Shown: positions 24,524-34,941 of the stretch, piece after piece | Layout: every line of letters starts with the position of its first letter | Position numbering within the stretch: position 1 is the stretch's first letter | Assembly (NCBI GenBank): GCA_029959085.1 | Contig: JARWIR010000027.1 | Coordinates: 1,364,001 to 1,428,000 of the forward strand | Length of the DNA stretch: 64,000 nucleotides | DNA from: Nemophila menziesii | Lineage: Eukaryota; Streptophyta; Magnoliopsida; Boraginales; Hydrophyllaceae | Reading direction: 5' to 3' | Notes under the pieces: generated by a model | Database searches by the model: none | The model's input: only the letters and a program-made list of their open reading frames with translations | Told to the model about the DNA's origin: nothing | Program-made: the position numbers and the translations under genes

Positions 24524-25038
24524 CTTGCGGCGGGCGGTAGTGCTCCAGAGCAGCGGTACAGTGTATCGGACTCGAGGTTTGAACGTACCGTGGGCGCGAA
24601 TTATTGACACAGTTTTCTTAAGGGGCTCTTGGCAATGTACCTGATTTACAAACCGTTGTCACAGCTTTCTGACCTGCGGTGCACCGGGACCTTGCTGCGG
24701 TATACCACACCTGCACGTTGACCATACCGTGGTTGCAAATGGCGACATGGTTTCCCTTCTCTTGTCTCGGCATTGGACCGGATTTGTGAACCGTGGTAAA
24801 GGTTTTGACCGTGCAGTGCACCGCAAGGATGGTGCGGTGTACCGTATGTACAATCTGTTTTTTCATTTTATCTCCAAACCTAGTTTTCTCTACTCCACTG
24901 TATAAATCTCGAAAAAATACGCGATTTAGACTTGAGAAAAGTGAATTCCGATACCCGAGCACAAAGTTATGCCAGTTCGAATTTTCGGTAAAAAATTTCA
25001 CGCTAACGGTGCACCGCGAATACCTGTGGTGTACCGCA
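24524..25038 (-). repeat. Paired-palindrome array of element E (GCGGTGCACCG type)
   Basis: Clear pairs: 24675-24688 with 24696-24709, 24812-24825 with 24832-24847, and 25006-25018 with 25025-25038. Starts within a pair are 19-21 bp apart. A decayed unit lies near 24530-24570. The core matches that of D and of the Sirevirus LTR. Confidence 0.75.
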
Positions 25039-25277
25039 AAATACTTATGTCCAGGCCTTTTTAACTCCAAAAAATTTCCAGTTTTTTCACCCCAAACTCG
25101 AATCCTTGCATACCTACACATCAAAAACACTCATACCTTCCTCATTACTGCAATATGCACTTAAGAACACATAAACTAACTAAAAAGAATAATAACACAA
25201 AAACATAAAATATTGTGGGATGTCTCCCAGAAAGCACTTTTGTTTAACATATTTCAAAGTTCGACGTGTTACCTCGA

Positions 25278-25511
25278 TTATATCTTGTTTATATAGCCTC
25301 CCCAACAGAGGGTTAGGCTATGCACATCTACTATCCGAAGTTTGTGACCCTTCTTAGCTTGTATTTCAATCAGTTTTGCCGAAACAACTCCTGTAACTAC
25401 AAACAGACTCATCCAAGAATTCTTGAATCCCCACGGTCTATTCTCTCGCTTGGGGGCTTTCCAAGCAACCTCGTCACCAACCCCAAACTCACTTTTGATT
25501 CTCTTCTTCAT
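25278..25511 (-). pseudogene. Integrase-tail-like CWGGY module of element E
   Basis: About 77 codons: a basic start, FGVGDEVAWK, a GPF-like SLFVVTGVV stretch and LTLCWGGY near the end. It aligns with the C-terminus of the 930-residue protein of C and, more loosely, with the GPY/F-type tail of integrase in A and I (FEVGQRVLK…WSGPYIV). It follows the protease remnant directly, without RT or integrase core. Whether it was part of one protein in E cannot be seen because of frameshifts upstream. Confidence 0.65.
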
Positions 25512-25744
25512 GGGTTTATTGTGGACTTTTTTCAGCTTCCTTTCTCAAAACTTGGAGTGTTGGAACTTCACGTGATTCCTCAGGCTTTTTATCCACAAAG
25601 TGGAGTGTTTCATATTCTTCTTCAATTCGGAGAGTCACGGTTCCCTTATAAACATCAATTATGTTGTGACTTGTTGCCGAGAATGGGCGTGTTGACCTGC
25701 AATGCTATCAAGAATAACGAAATATGTAGGTATATTTAAAGTAT

Positions 25745-25996
25745 CTACTTTGACAAGCACGTCTTCAATGACTCCCCATGGTTTATCACAGACCTATCTA
25801 GGAGCAGAAAATTGACATCTTTTCTTTTGACATCTCCCATGCCTAACTTTTCAAACATATTCTTGGGCATGACATTACTTCCTGAACCCAAGACACATAT
25901 CTCTTTAGTTTCAAAGTTACCACCTATATTGATTTGGAGGTATAAGGCTCCTGGATCTTGTATCTTTTGTGGTAGCTTCCTTGGAATTGTTGTCAA
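25745..25996 (-). pseudogene. Dead protease remnant of element E
   Basis: About 83 codons aligning with the retropepsin start in A and C (LPPKLVDPGSFTIP…). The catalytic motif CDLGAS reads CVLGSG, so the catalytic Asp is lost. The downstream ILGRPFLAT half is deleted or scrambled. Confidence 0.7.
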
Positions 25997-26042
25997 GCTT
26001 TCATTAGTAAGGTATACAGTCTCGATCTCAACCTATACACTC

Positions 26043-26888
26043 TTACTCTTCTTGGAGCAAAATCTCTTTGAAGACTTTTGGTTTTGTAGGCTCTTTATCA
26101 ATTATTTCGAGTACAGGAACAATGATTTTTTCTGGGCTTGACGTTTCAGATTCACTATCACCACGAAGATATGTAATTCTTTGTAGATAATGTAGTGATA
26201 GTAGCGGATGTGTAGGAGGTATCTCTACCTTGTTCTCTTCTTTTCCGACCTCTTTAACACTATTTTTGATTGTTACTTTGTCTAAATTAAGCTTCGTGGG
26301 TTCTTCTAGTGTTGGAATTTCTCCTGCACTCCTCGCAGTTGTACCTTCAACCTCATCCTCACTATCCCAATCTTCAATTATTACCTCAATAAAATTTGAC
26401 TTGATTGGTGATGATGGTTGTGTAGGTGGCGGTTCCACCTTACATTCTTCTGTTAGCACCTTTTGTGCAGTTGTCTCTTCTTTCTTAGTCTCTTTTTCAT
26501 CTTCTCTAACTACATGCTTGGATTCTTGTTCAACCTCTTTCGCATTCTGATCTTTAACACTTACTTCTTCTAAGCTAAGCTTGGTTGGCTCTTTTATGGT
26601 TGAAACTTTGAATCCAACATTGATGTCGCCTAGTTTCACATGTAATTCTTGTTGTAATATTTGATTGATCATAGTGACTTGCATTAATCTTTGCTCCATC
26701 ACTTGAATATGTTGGTGCAGGAGTTGCAATGTTGATAGGGCAACATTAAGCTTTGCGTCACTTTCTTTCCTTTTATCTGTTGAATCTTTGATAGACTTTG
26801 CAAGAGCATCTTTTGAATAAATTAATTCAGAGGAATGATCTATGTCTTTTTCATATAATGTTTTCAAGCTAGTTAATGTTGATTCCAT
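26043..26888 (-). CDS. 281-residue coiled-coil, acidic ORF of element E
   Basis: An unbroken ORF between the knuckle ORF and the protease. The first about 90 residues look like a coiled coil (heptad-like Leu/Ile spacing); the rest is acidic and lysine-rich. A unit beginning EPTKL and ending in PPTQP/PPTHP occurs twice (about residues 100-160 and 196-230), with a third partial start near 265, so it grew by internal duplication. Its place matches the linker between gag zinc knuckle and protease in A and C, which is also charged. It is probably gag-derived. I do not recognise a known domain. Confidence 0.55.
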   Translation of the reverse strand: MESTLTSLKTLYEKDIDHSSELIYSKDALAKSIKDSTDKRKESDAKLNVALSTLQLLHQHIQVMEQRLMQVTMINQILQQELHVKLGDINVGFKVSTIKEPTKLSLEEVSVKDQNAKEVEQESKHVVREDEKETKKEETTAQKVLTEECKVEPPPTQPSSPIKSNFIEVIIEDWDSEDEVEGTTARSAGEIPTLEEPTKLNLDKVTIKNSVKEVGKEENKVEIPPTHPLLSLHYLQRITYLRGDSESETSSPEKIIVPVLEIIDKEPTKPKVFKEILLQEE

Positions 26889-26894
26889 GAAAAT

Positions 26895-27209
26895 TTACAG
26901 GGTTTGTGAGAGCTCATTGTTGGAATCTTCTTGCGGCTTATCCATGAGTTGTGGTGCAGGTCGAGCGTCTTCATAAATCTTGAGATCTTGGGTGAGTAGC
27001 GCCGTGCATTCTTCTAATTTTTCAGGAAAGGTAAACTCCCTTTGAGTATTATTATTGGTCCTAGTGGCGTAGGTTGGTTGTGGTTGTGGTAATTTATTTT
27101 GATATGTGGGGTTCCAAACGGTTGATCTTGGGAATGCACGCTCTTCCCAATGGTGCCCTGGCAACCCACAGTGTGAACATCGATCCATAGATGTAAGAAA
27201 ATTCGTCAT
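26895..27209 (-). CDS. 104-residue zinc-knuckle-like ORF of element E
   Basis: The first ORF after the PBS. CSHCGLPGHHWEE near residue 11 looks like the gag CCHC knuckle, but the last Cys is missing. The main gag (capsid) domain that comes before the knuckle in A, C, H and I is absent. It ends at a TAA only two codons before the ATG of the 281-residue ORF and in the same frame, so the two may once have been one protein. Confidence 0.5.
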   Translation of the reverse strand: MTNFLTSMDRCSHCGLPGHHWEERAFPRSTVWNPTYQNKLPQPQPTYATRTNNNTQREFTFPEKLEECTALLTQDLKIYEDARPAPQLMDKPQEDSNNELSQTL

Positions 27210-27313
27210 ACCTAAGGAACCTGAAAAGAGACTAAAAAGAAAACGCGTAAAACTGAAAACAAATAAAAACTTCTACACTAAATAAACACAAATAAAACTA
27301 ACTTAAAGATAAA

Positions 27314-27331
27314 TCCCCGAAAGCGGCGCCA
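27314..27331 (-). promoter_or_regulatory. Primer-binding site of element E
   Basis: Minus-strand TGGCGCCGCTTTCGGGGA, 6 bases after the LTR. tRNA-Asp type with a few mismatches. Confidence 0.82.
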
Positions 27332-27337
27332 AAAACT

Positions 27338-28989
27338 TGGTGGAGGTAAAGGTGTGATAAATAAACAGATAAATAAATATAATAATAAAGAACACACCCT
27401 TGACTACCACGAGAAACCTACTGCAAGTATTAAAGATCGTTTTCAAGTTTAGTTTAGTAAGTAAAAGTTCGTTCGCAGGGATTTGATCCGTTAGATCTAC
27501 TTATGTATATAAGAAGTGTAGGAGAAATTACTTGTTAAATACGAAGATAATAGAAGTAACAATATTTATTTGGTTTTCAGATCTCGCAGATAATAATGCA
27601 AATAAATAAATACTAAAAGAATGGAGACGAGATATATAGCTTAGGTTTGCTCGTATGCACTTATCCTTATAAATAAATATGCTAGTTATAAGGGTGATTA
27701 AAGCTCTTAGATATATAGTCATAATTCTAAATTCCTCCAAACCCCCTTCCGGGTGGACTTAAGAGGCGACCTAACAATTATCAGGGGACTTACATAAGGT
27801 GGTCCTACGCCACTAGGTTCTTAGATGAGACAGTCATGCACAATGATCGGTGATTAAATAAAAAACGCTAATGACTATCTAGTTAGGCAAGCCCTTCCGG
27901 ATCACTACCGCACACTAGACGCCTATGTGGTGTTTCAATAATTAGAAACCCCTTCCAGGTGACCATCTAAACACTATTGATGGGGTAGTCTATACACATG
28001 CATTCGCAAGAACTACGGTAAATTAATCAAATCACATAAAACAAATATATGGTTAAGACGCTAGAATCGTTTTAAAAAGTTTTTCCCAAATAACATAAAA
28101 GCAAATAAATAATTAGAAATAAAAAAATCATACATATGCAAATCCAAGCTATGGAAAAATTAGTTCATATCTAAAGACATAGAAATAAACTACAGATAAA
28201 AGTAATTAGAAACAAATATAAGCCAAAAAAATATAATAAAATTACCCAAATGATAGAGGGAGATGATGGAGAAGAGGAGTTTTCTACTTTCCAACTTCTT
28301 GTCTTCCTCTCTACAAGTCTTGTTGCTTCTCTTGAATGACTTCTATAATACTTAAGGTTTAGAACTGAGCAAGGATATGTTTACAATAGTTAAAGGGTAT
28401 ATTTATAGGTGTTTAATAAGCCCTAGTTAGTATTTCTTGGAGTATAGGGCAAGCAATTGGACTACTTTCCCAAATCAAATTCGTTTCCTAAAACATAGGA
28501 GAAGGAAAAAACTGCTGGTGTCTTGTTTTGGTCGTAAATTCTTCAATATTACTCCAATTTTCTCCTACTTCATATCAAACGACCGCGTCAAAAAGATCTA
28601 CAATTTATATTTTGATTAAATCTCCAAATACCCAGGCGATTTTAAGTTATCTTCACTTAATTGGACGTGGCTGCAGAAATTCTGATTTACTTGGCAACAT
28701 TTCCTTTCCTATTTAATCTCTACTTCCTTTTATCTCCAATTTCCATCCATAACTTCTTTCCTTATCTCTTTAGAATTGATTTGACATTTAATTAATTTCC
28801 ATGTATCTTTAAAGATTCACATTTTAACACACAAATTAAACCAAATATGCTCTAGAAGTAATAATTTATCAAATCAACCAAGAAATAGGAAAATATCAAA
28901 ATATAAATAAAAACGTTTATTAATTGACCATAAACACCTAAAATGATGTCTCCAACCTAGATTAATTCATCACAAATAGGGATACATAA
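27338..28989 (-). repeat. 5' LTR of element E
   Basis: 1652 bp; TATA-like TATTTATA at 28400-28407. It matches the 3' LTR over its whole length with many point differences. Confidence 0.9.
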
Positions 28990-29464
28990 CTTGTCTATGA
29001 CCAAATAGTGAAAAAGTAACGAAATTTGGTAGTTAGGAAACTGAATACGACAGTTGTTTCATACTGAAGTCACTTGAATCCTTTTTGGTTTCTCACCAGT
29101 TATTTGATGATTATTATTATCCGTCTTAGCCCCTCTGAGATTTTCTAAAGACTGTTATTAACCACATTACAAGTCATACCCCTTACTTTATACGATTATC
29201 CATATGACCCGCACTCGAATCACAAAACCTGAGACAAGTTGTTTTAGAGCTTGAGTTTGGGGTGATGGGTTCCATCATTGGAAAACATTGGGATTGGGGA
29301 ATTAATTGCAATTGTGATATTATTGATGATGGTGAGTTTATTAGTGTAACATTTTGTTGGGGTAAAAGTCAAAATATATATATATAATATAATATAAAAA
29401 ATAGGTGCATGATATCTCACATTAAAAAGAGAATCGTAGCTAGCTATCAATATATATATATATA
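28990..29464 (+). other. Segment of D: 3' non-coding region
   Basis: It resumes the D sequence right after TSD CTTGT. It matches the region after the accessory ORF in I (for example ATTATCCGTCTTAGCCC and ATGACCCGCACT, also at about 62410 and 62500 in I) and contains TTGAGTTTGGGGTG near 29250. Short TA runs lie at 29377-29388 and 29450-29464, the latter being the target of C. No gene. Confidence 0.75.
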
Positions 29465-31028
29465 TGGTGGTCCTTTGTGTGTTCTAAAAATAAATGCAAA
29501 TGCTAATCGAACCACAACCGCAAGTGTACGGTTGTCCCAAGTAGTATAACTGATAAATCAGATTCGTTCCAAGGACGGATGGTTGATCACAATGTTTAGC
29601 AAGTAGTGATTGATGCACTTATGAAAGTAAAAGATAATAAAATGTTTGTTTGGTTTTGTTTATTAATTCTAAATAAATGAAAGACAAATATTAAAATGCA
29701 AGTAAAAACTAAGACGCAAGGAAAATGAATGAAAACGCAATATGAGATGTAGTACTTGAGAACGCAAGGATCCTCCCTATCCTATTTCTTAACTTATGTT
29801 GTTTAAGGGCTAAATTAGTCAATTACAATGGTCGGGATTCTAATTTCCTTATACCCCCGTCAGGGTGGACTATAAGGCGATCCTAAAGTGTCACTAGTCC
29901 CGTCAGGGTAAATATGATCCACCGTTGGATGATTACGTTTTATTACCTCATTGGCCCTAGGATTAGCTAAGCTCGTCAGAATCATTAACTTCTATCCTAG
30001 ATTAAATAAATATTTCCGTACCTAAACCCTCCGTCAGGATGATCCAATCGCCACTAATTGGAATAGCCTAGATACTAACACCTGTTCTTAGTTAGCTACT
30101 CTAAAAACAGTAAAATAATCTCAATTTATTGAAAAGAGTAAAAGCCCTAATTTAGTTTAATTCAATAAAAACCCAAATTCAACATTCGTTAATTAATAAG
30201 ATTGGGATTCACCCATTGTTTGTTCTCAAGCACTATCAATTGTTTAGCTCATATTAAAAAGAAATACTAAATTAAAATTAAAGGAATTCATATTGTTTAC
30301 AGAATTAAAAAGATAAAAGAACCTAATTTCCGGAATCGGAATGACTACGAACGGAGATATAGACCCTCTCCAGCTCTTGTAGCTTCTTCTCCTTCCTTCA
30401 GTTGCTTCTCTCTGGTGTTTTTAATCTTGCAGAATGTGAATTCTCTGTAAAATAGGAGTCCAGACCTCCTTTTATAAGTGCAAATTCGTTCTAGGGCTTG
30501 GACCAGAAAATAGAATATTAATTAAATGTCCAAGCCCACTTTCTAAGCCCAAAATCCCGTAACTGCTGATACACCTTCACTAAAACGGCTTTTCCCGATG
30601 CGTTACAACTCCGATTGACCTTATTTCAGTTGCTAAAGTTTCGTAACTCGATAAGGAATGATTTCTCTTCAAGGGTCAACAGCTAAATCATCACTTAAGC
30701 ACCTCGAAATCAGCAATCTATGGCCTGGAAAATGGATTTTCAGCTCTAAAAATAATATCTTCGGGATTTCTTTTCAAGTCTTGACTCTATCTCTTGATCT
30801 TTGACTTTCTCCTTGGATTCCTCTTCTAGCTAACATCTAAAACCTGTAAAATCTTCACTAAAAATACCAATATTACGCGCAAAAGGTTAATAAATCAAAA
30901 ATGCTAGAAATAAAAGAGGAAAATCATATTATTGCATATTTAGTCCAAAAGTCTATCGAATTGATTAAATAAACACCAAAAATGATGTCTCCTAAGGGTC
31001 GAAAATAAGAACATTTAAGGAGACATCA
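29465..31028 (-). repeat. 3' LTR of element C
   Basis: 1564 bp, the same length as the 5' LTR. Plus-strand edges are TGGTGGTCC and AGGAGACATCA. Confidence 0.95.
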
Positions 31029-31064
31029 AGACCCCCAACTCAAACCTTTGTCGTCCCGACAAAG
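31029..31064 (-). promoter_or_regulatory. Polypurine tract and adjacent hairpin of element C
   Basis: On the minus strand the stem CTTTGTCG/CGACAAAG (31064-31057 with 31053-31046, loop GGA) is followed by GTTTGAGTTGGGGGTCT and the LTR. Same layout as in E, D and I. Confidence 0.85.
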
Positions 31065-32420
31065 CAAAACAAAACAAAACAAGGGGTAGAAGTAAACGTA
31101 AGAACAAATAGAAGCTAGCAAATAACCCTAAAGCAATTCTTAAGATAAATCTCATATAGCAAAACTTTAAGATCTAACATATACATACACTAATCATGCA
31201 AAATCAAACATAAATAATCTCAATCATAAAATTAAAGTTGCAATGCTTGAAGGTTACACTTGTACTCATCTCTGTATGATGGCTATAGGGTGGTCATTAA
31301 TCCTAACTCGCTTTGAACGCTCCACCTAGTATATTCCCTATCAACAGAATTATAAATTCACTATGCATTTAGGAATCACGAGGTCTTTATGGTTTTAATG
31401 ATGGCTTAAGGACGGTATGGATGTATATTTGGTAAATTTGAAGTGAGCTTTTGGCTCTCTCCTCACTTACCATCCACATGTCCTCGAGCTTGAGTTACGC
31501 TCAAATATGTTCTCACTCACCCATTTGACGCACTAATGTTGCGTCCCCAAGTCAACCCAAATAAAACTAAGATGATTTCCAAAAATATTCCACTTTGCCG
31601 GTTTATTTTATTCTTTCTTTCTTTTTATTTTCTTTTTCATTTCTTTTCTCTTTTTTTTTTTACTTTTTCAACTTTCGGCAAAGGGTTACAAATAATATAT
31701 CATCTTCATTTATGTGCCTCAATACAAACACATATAATCCCTTCCCAATGTAAATTCCCAAATGTGGTCCCACCACCCCAAACTCAAGCTCGAGACAAGT
31801 CTCAGGGTTGTGATTCAAGTGCGGGTCATTTGGTCATGCCTAATAATCTAAAGGATAATGGGCTTATATCGTGGCTACAAAAGAAAAGGCTTAAGGCTCA
31901 AAATTGGGCTAAGACGGATAAAATTATAATAAGGGATAGCAAGCTAAAAGGATTCAAATGGCTAACAAAGAACTGCCCCTATCATTTTCCTAAGTACATA
32001 GCTTGTCTTTAGTTCATATCTAGGTGGGTTCTCTACTAATTAGGATTTCACGTTCTACACACCAAACATATTCCTTAAGTACAAGCTTACTTCATTTGCA
32101 TTGTTCATTAATTTTTCCTATTAATTACCTATGTTCGCATGCAATTGTAAGTGCGTTCTATGTTAATCCCTAAAGTTCACTATTTACTATCATTGATTCA
32201 TCAAAAGTATGCTTAAAGGGACATTTAAAATCTTCTATAGTCAAACGCAACTCCGAAAATTATTTTTATTGAAAGCAAATAAAACACATAACACATAAAA
32301 ACTGGGATGAGGCAACGAACCCCACCCCAAACTCAAAAATGAGTCGTGTCCCCACGACTCGAAAAGACTCAAAGCAATAAAATAATTTACACTAAATGAG
32401 AAAGGAAAAAAAAACGTATC
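31065..32420 (-). other. 3' non-coding region of element C
   Basis: No supported gene. It has an inverted repeat CTTTGCCG/CGGCAAAG (31593-31600 and 31676-31683) around a T/C-rich tract, purine-rich on the element strand. G-rich motifs lie near 31777 and 32325. A perfect hairpin GAGTCGTG-TCCC-CACGACTC is at 32341-32360. Confidence 0.7.
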
Positions 32421-32652
32421 TTAACCAGCGCGAGGCTGGTGTCGGTGTTGCGTCCAAGTTGAGGTTTTGAATTCTTCTTCATCAATGGTTGCGTTTAAAG
32501 TGTTCTTCATCACCTCGAACTTCTTCAAATTTCCCACGTTTTCATTTATTACTTGCCCTCTAAGCATCATCTCCTCTATGAAAATCTTTCCTTAATACCC
32601 AATTCTCTTTCGTCACCATGTTCTTCGTACCTTTCCTAACCTTCATGGTCAT
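32421..32652 (-). pseudogene. Shrunken accessory ORF of element C
   Basis: An ATG (32652) lies a few bases after a TTGAGTTTGGGGT motif, as in I. It opens a 30-codon frame; a second short frame (32567-32421, 48 codons) ends in QPRAG like the 438-residue protein of I. The whole conserved central domain is missing. So only the start and the extreme C-terminus of the accessory ORF remain. Confidence 0.65.
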
Positions 32653-33032
32653 CTCCGATGACCCCAAACTCAAAGCTTCAAGACCCTTGGATAAAATTGT
32701 GATTTTAGTGTTCTTGAAGGTTTGGGTTTGAATTATGGATTGTTTAGAGCTGGATCATGGATAATTCAAGGTTTGGGAAAGGTTTAATGGATAAATTTTA
32801 GCTTTGGTGAAAGAAAACTTCGGATTAAAGTGTGAAGCTTTGGTATTTTGGAAGTTTAATGGTTTGATTGTGATCTTGGATGATGTTTAGAGGGAAGGAT
32901 TGGTGGTATGATGTTGTTTTGATGATGATTTTCGGAGTGGTAGGAGGCTAGGATTCGTCAATGAGAGGTAGGCTTGGTGAAAGAAGCTAAAAATATAGGG
33001 TTTTAAACCCTGAAAATCGCCGATCACAGCAG

Positions 33033-34332
33033 TTGAAAAGAAATCCCGAAGATATTATTTTTAGAGCTGAAAATCCATTTTCCAGGCCATAGATTGCTTA
33101 TTTCGAGGTGCTTAAGCGATGATTTAGCTGTTGACCCTTGAAGAGAAATCATTCCTTATCGAATTACGAAACTTTAGCAACTGGAATGAGGTCAATCGGA
33201 GTTGTAACGCATCGGGAAAAGCCGTTTTAGTGAAGGTGTATCAGCAGTTACGGGATTTTGGGCTTAGAAAGTGGGCTTGGACATTTAATTAATATTCTAT
33301 TTTCTGGTCCAAGCCCTAGAACGAATTTGCACTTATAAAAGGAGGTCTGGACTCCTATTTTACAGAGAATTCACATTCTGCAAGATTAAAAACACTAGAG
33401 AGAAGCAACTGAAGGAAGGAGAAGAAGCTACAAGAGCTGGAGAGGGTCTATATCTCCGTTCTTAGTCATTCCGATTCCGGAAATTAGGTTCTTTTATCTT
33501 TTTAATTCTGTAAACAATATGAATTCCTTTAATTTTAATTTAGTATTTCTTTTTAATATGAGCTAAACAATTGATAGTGCTTGAGAACAAACAATGGGTG
33601 AATCCCAATCTTATTAATTAACGAATGTTGAATTTGGGTTTTTATTGAATTAAACTAAATTAGGGCTTTTACTCTTTTCAATAAATTGAGATTATTTTAC
33701 TGTTTTTAGAGTAGCTAACTAAGAACAGGTGTTAGTATCTAGGCTATTCCAATTAGTGGCGATTGGATCATCCTGACGGAGGGTTTAGGTACGGAAATAT
33801 TTATTTAATCTAGGATAGAAGTTAATGATTCTGACGAGCTTAGCTAATCCTAGGGCCAATGAGGTAATAAAACGTAATCATCCAACGGTGGATCATATTT
33901 ACCCTGACGGGACTAGTGACACTTTAGGATCGCCTTATAGTCCACCCTGACGGGGGTATAAGGAAATTAGAATCCCGACCATTGTAATTGACTAATTTAG
34001 CCCTTAAACAACATAAGTTAAGAAATAGGATAGGGAGGATCCTTGCGTTCTCAAGTACTACATCTCATATTGCGTTTTCATTCATTTTCCTTGCGTCTTA
34101 GTTTTTACTTGCATTTTAATATTTGTCTTTCATTTATTTAGAATTAATAAACAAAACCAAACAAACATTTTATTATCTTTTACTTTCATAAGTGCATCAA
34201 TCACTACTTGCTAAACATTGTGATCAACCATCCGTCCTTGGAACGAATCTGATTTATCAGTTATACTACTTGGGACAACCGTACACTTGCGGTTGTGGTT
34301 CGATTAGCATTTGCATTTATTTTTAGAACACA
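33033..34332 (+). repeat. Antisense LTR fragment inside element C
   Basis: About 1.3 kb of C-type LTR in the opposite orientation to C. It starts in the U3 part (…AAATCCCGAAGATATT) and ends at TTTTAGAACACA, 13 bases short of the LTR end. It contains the TATA region and the CCCGTCAGGG repeats. Where the two LTRs of C differ, the fragment matches one or the other, apparently the ancestral base. Left and right of it lies the direct repeat AAAAATATAGGGTTTT (32989-33004 and 34333-34348). Confidence 0.88.
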
Positions 34333-34342
34333 AAAAATATAG

Positions 34343-34344
<2 letters not shown>

Positions 34345-34375
<31 letters not shown>
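34345..34375 (+). repeat. Poly(T) run of 31 bases
   Basis: A poly(A) run on the element strand, directly behind the second copy of the 16-bp direct repeat at the edge of the antisense LTR fragment. Homopolymers this long are also prone to sequencing error. Confidence 0.9.
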
Positions 34376-34378
<3 letters not shown>

Positions 34379-34437
34379 TCTGACGCAGCCTTCTTGCGTC
34401 GTCGCTGACGCAGTGATCAGAAAGTCCAGCTTCTTCG

Positions 34438-34709
34438 GCCGGCTAGCCGGCGGATACGCCGGCATGCCGGCGAAATGTCGATGGCGCATTTCAAGACGCA
34501 GCAACCTTGCGTCGTCGCTGACGCAAGGACCAGAAACTCTTCCTCCAGTTGGCCGGCTAGCCGGCGGATTCGCCGGCATGCCGGTGGATTTCTCGCTGGC
34601 GCGAATGGTGACGCAGCAATGCTGCGTCATCGCTGACGCAGTGGTCAGAGAGTTTGGGGGTCTTCAGCGTTTTTGGCCGGTATGCCGGCGTATCCGCCGG
34701 CTAGCCGGT
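34438..34709 (-). repeat. Paired-palindrome array of element C (GCCGGC type)
   Basis: Three pairs of 14-bp palindromes: 34438-34451 with 34458-34471, 34552-34565 with 34572-34585, and 34676-34689 with 34696-34709. Members start exactly 20 bp apart, separated by GGATAC, GGATTC or GTATCC. Pair period is 114-124 bp. GCCGGCTAGCCGGC and GCCGGCATGCCGGC are perfect palindromes. Between pairs the sequence TTGCGTCGTCGCTGACGCA or close variants recurs. Confidence 0.88.
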
Positions 34710-34941
34710 CAAACCTGCTGTTGACTCCATAATTTTCCGTTTTCTCATCGTTTTGACCCCAAACTCATGACCATTATACCCCTGAAATCATCAAAAACAA
34801 CTACCCTTCCTCATTTCTTAATAATAAACACTAAATTAACGAAAATCAAACTAAACTAAACTACGAAATTGAAATACTTAACTAATATACAAGAAATGGC
34901 TTTTGTTTAACGTCGTTAAGCTCGACGGGTTACCTCATTCT

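Larger units (their letters stand above)
20823..28989 (-). mobile_element. Element E: non-autonomous Athila/Tat-like element
   Basis: Complete at both ends on the minus strand: 5' LTR 28989-27338, PBS, two short ORFs, decayed protease, tail module, palindrome array, 3' non-coding region, polypurine tract, 3' LTR 22460-20823. TSD CTTGT is at 20818-20822 and 28990-28994. About 8.2 kb long. RT, RNase H and integrase core are missing. Many LTR differences by eye, and a decayed 5' LTR edge (ATAA instead of ATCA), make it the oldest of the complete insertions here. Confidence 0.88.

Noticed and set aside
31536..32012. 158-codon ORF with a hydrophobic stretch in C
   Set aside because: It crosses the T/C-rich tract of the 3' non-coding region on the strand opposite to the element; poly-Phe explains the apparent membrane segment.
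33033..34332. Solo LTR of a separate plus-strand element
   Set aside because: It lacks both LTR edges (the TGATGTCTCC start and the last 13 bases) and has no TSD of 5 bp, so it is a fragment, not a solo LTR.
34311..34724. ORFs over the C palindrome array and poly(T) run
   Set aside because: Low-complexity translation (poly-Phe or poly-Lys) and repeats; no start context or family match.
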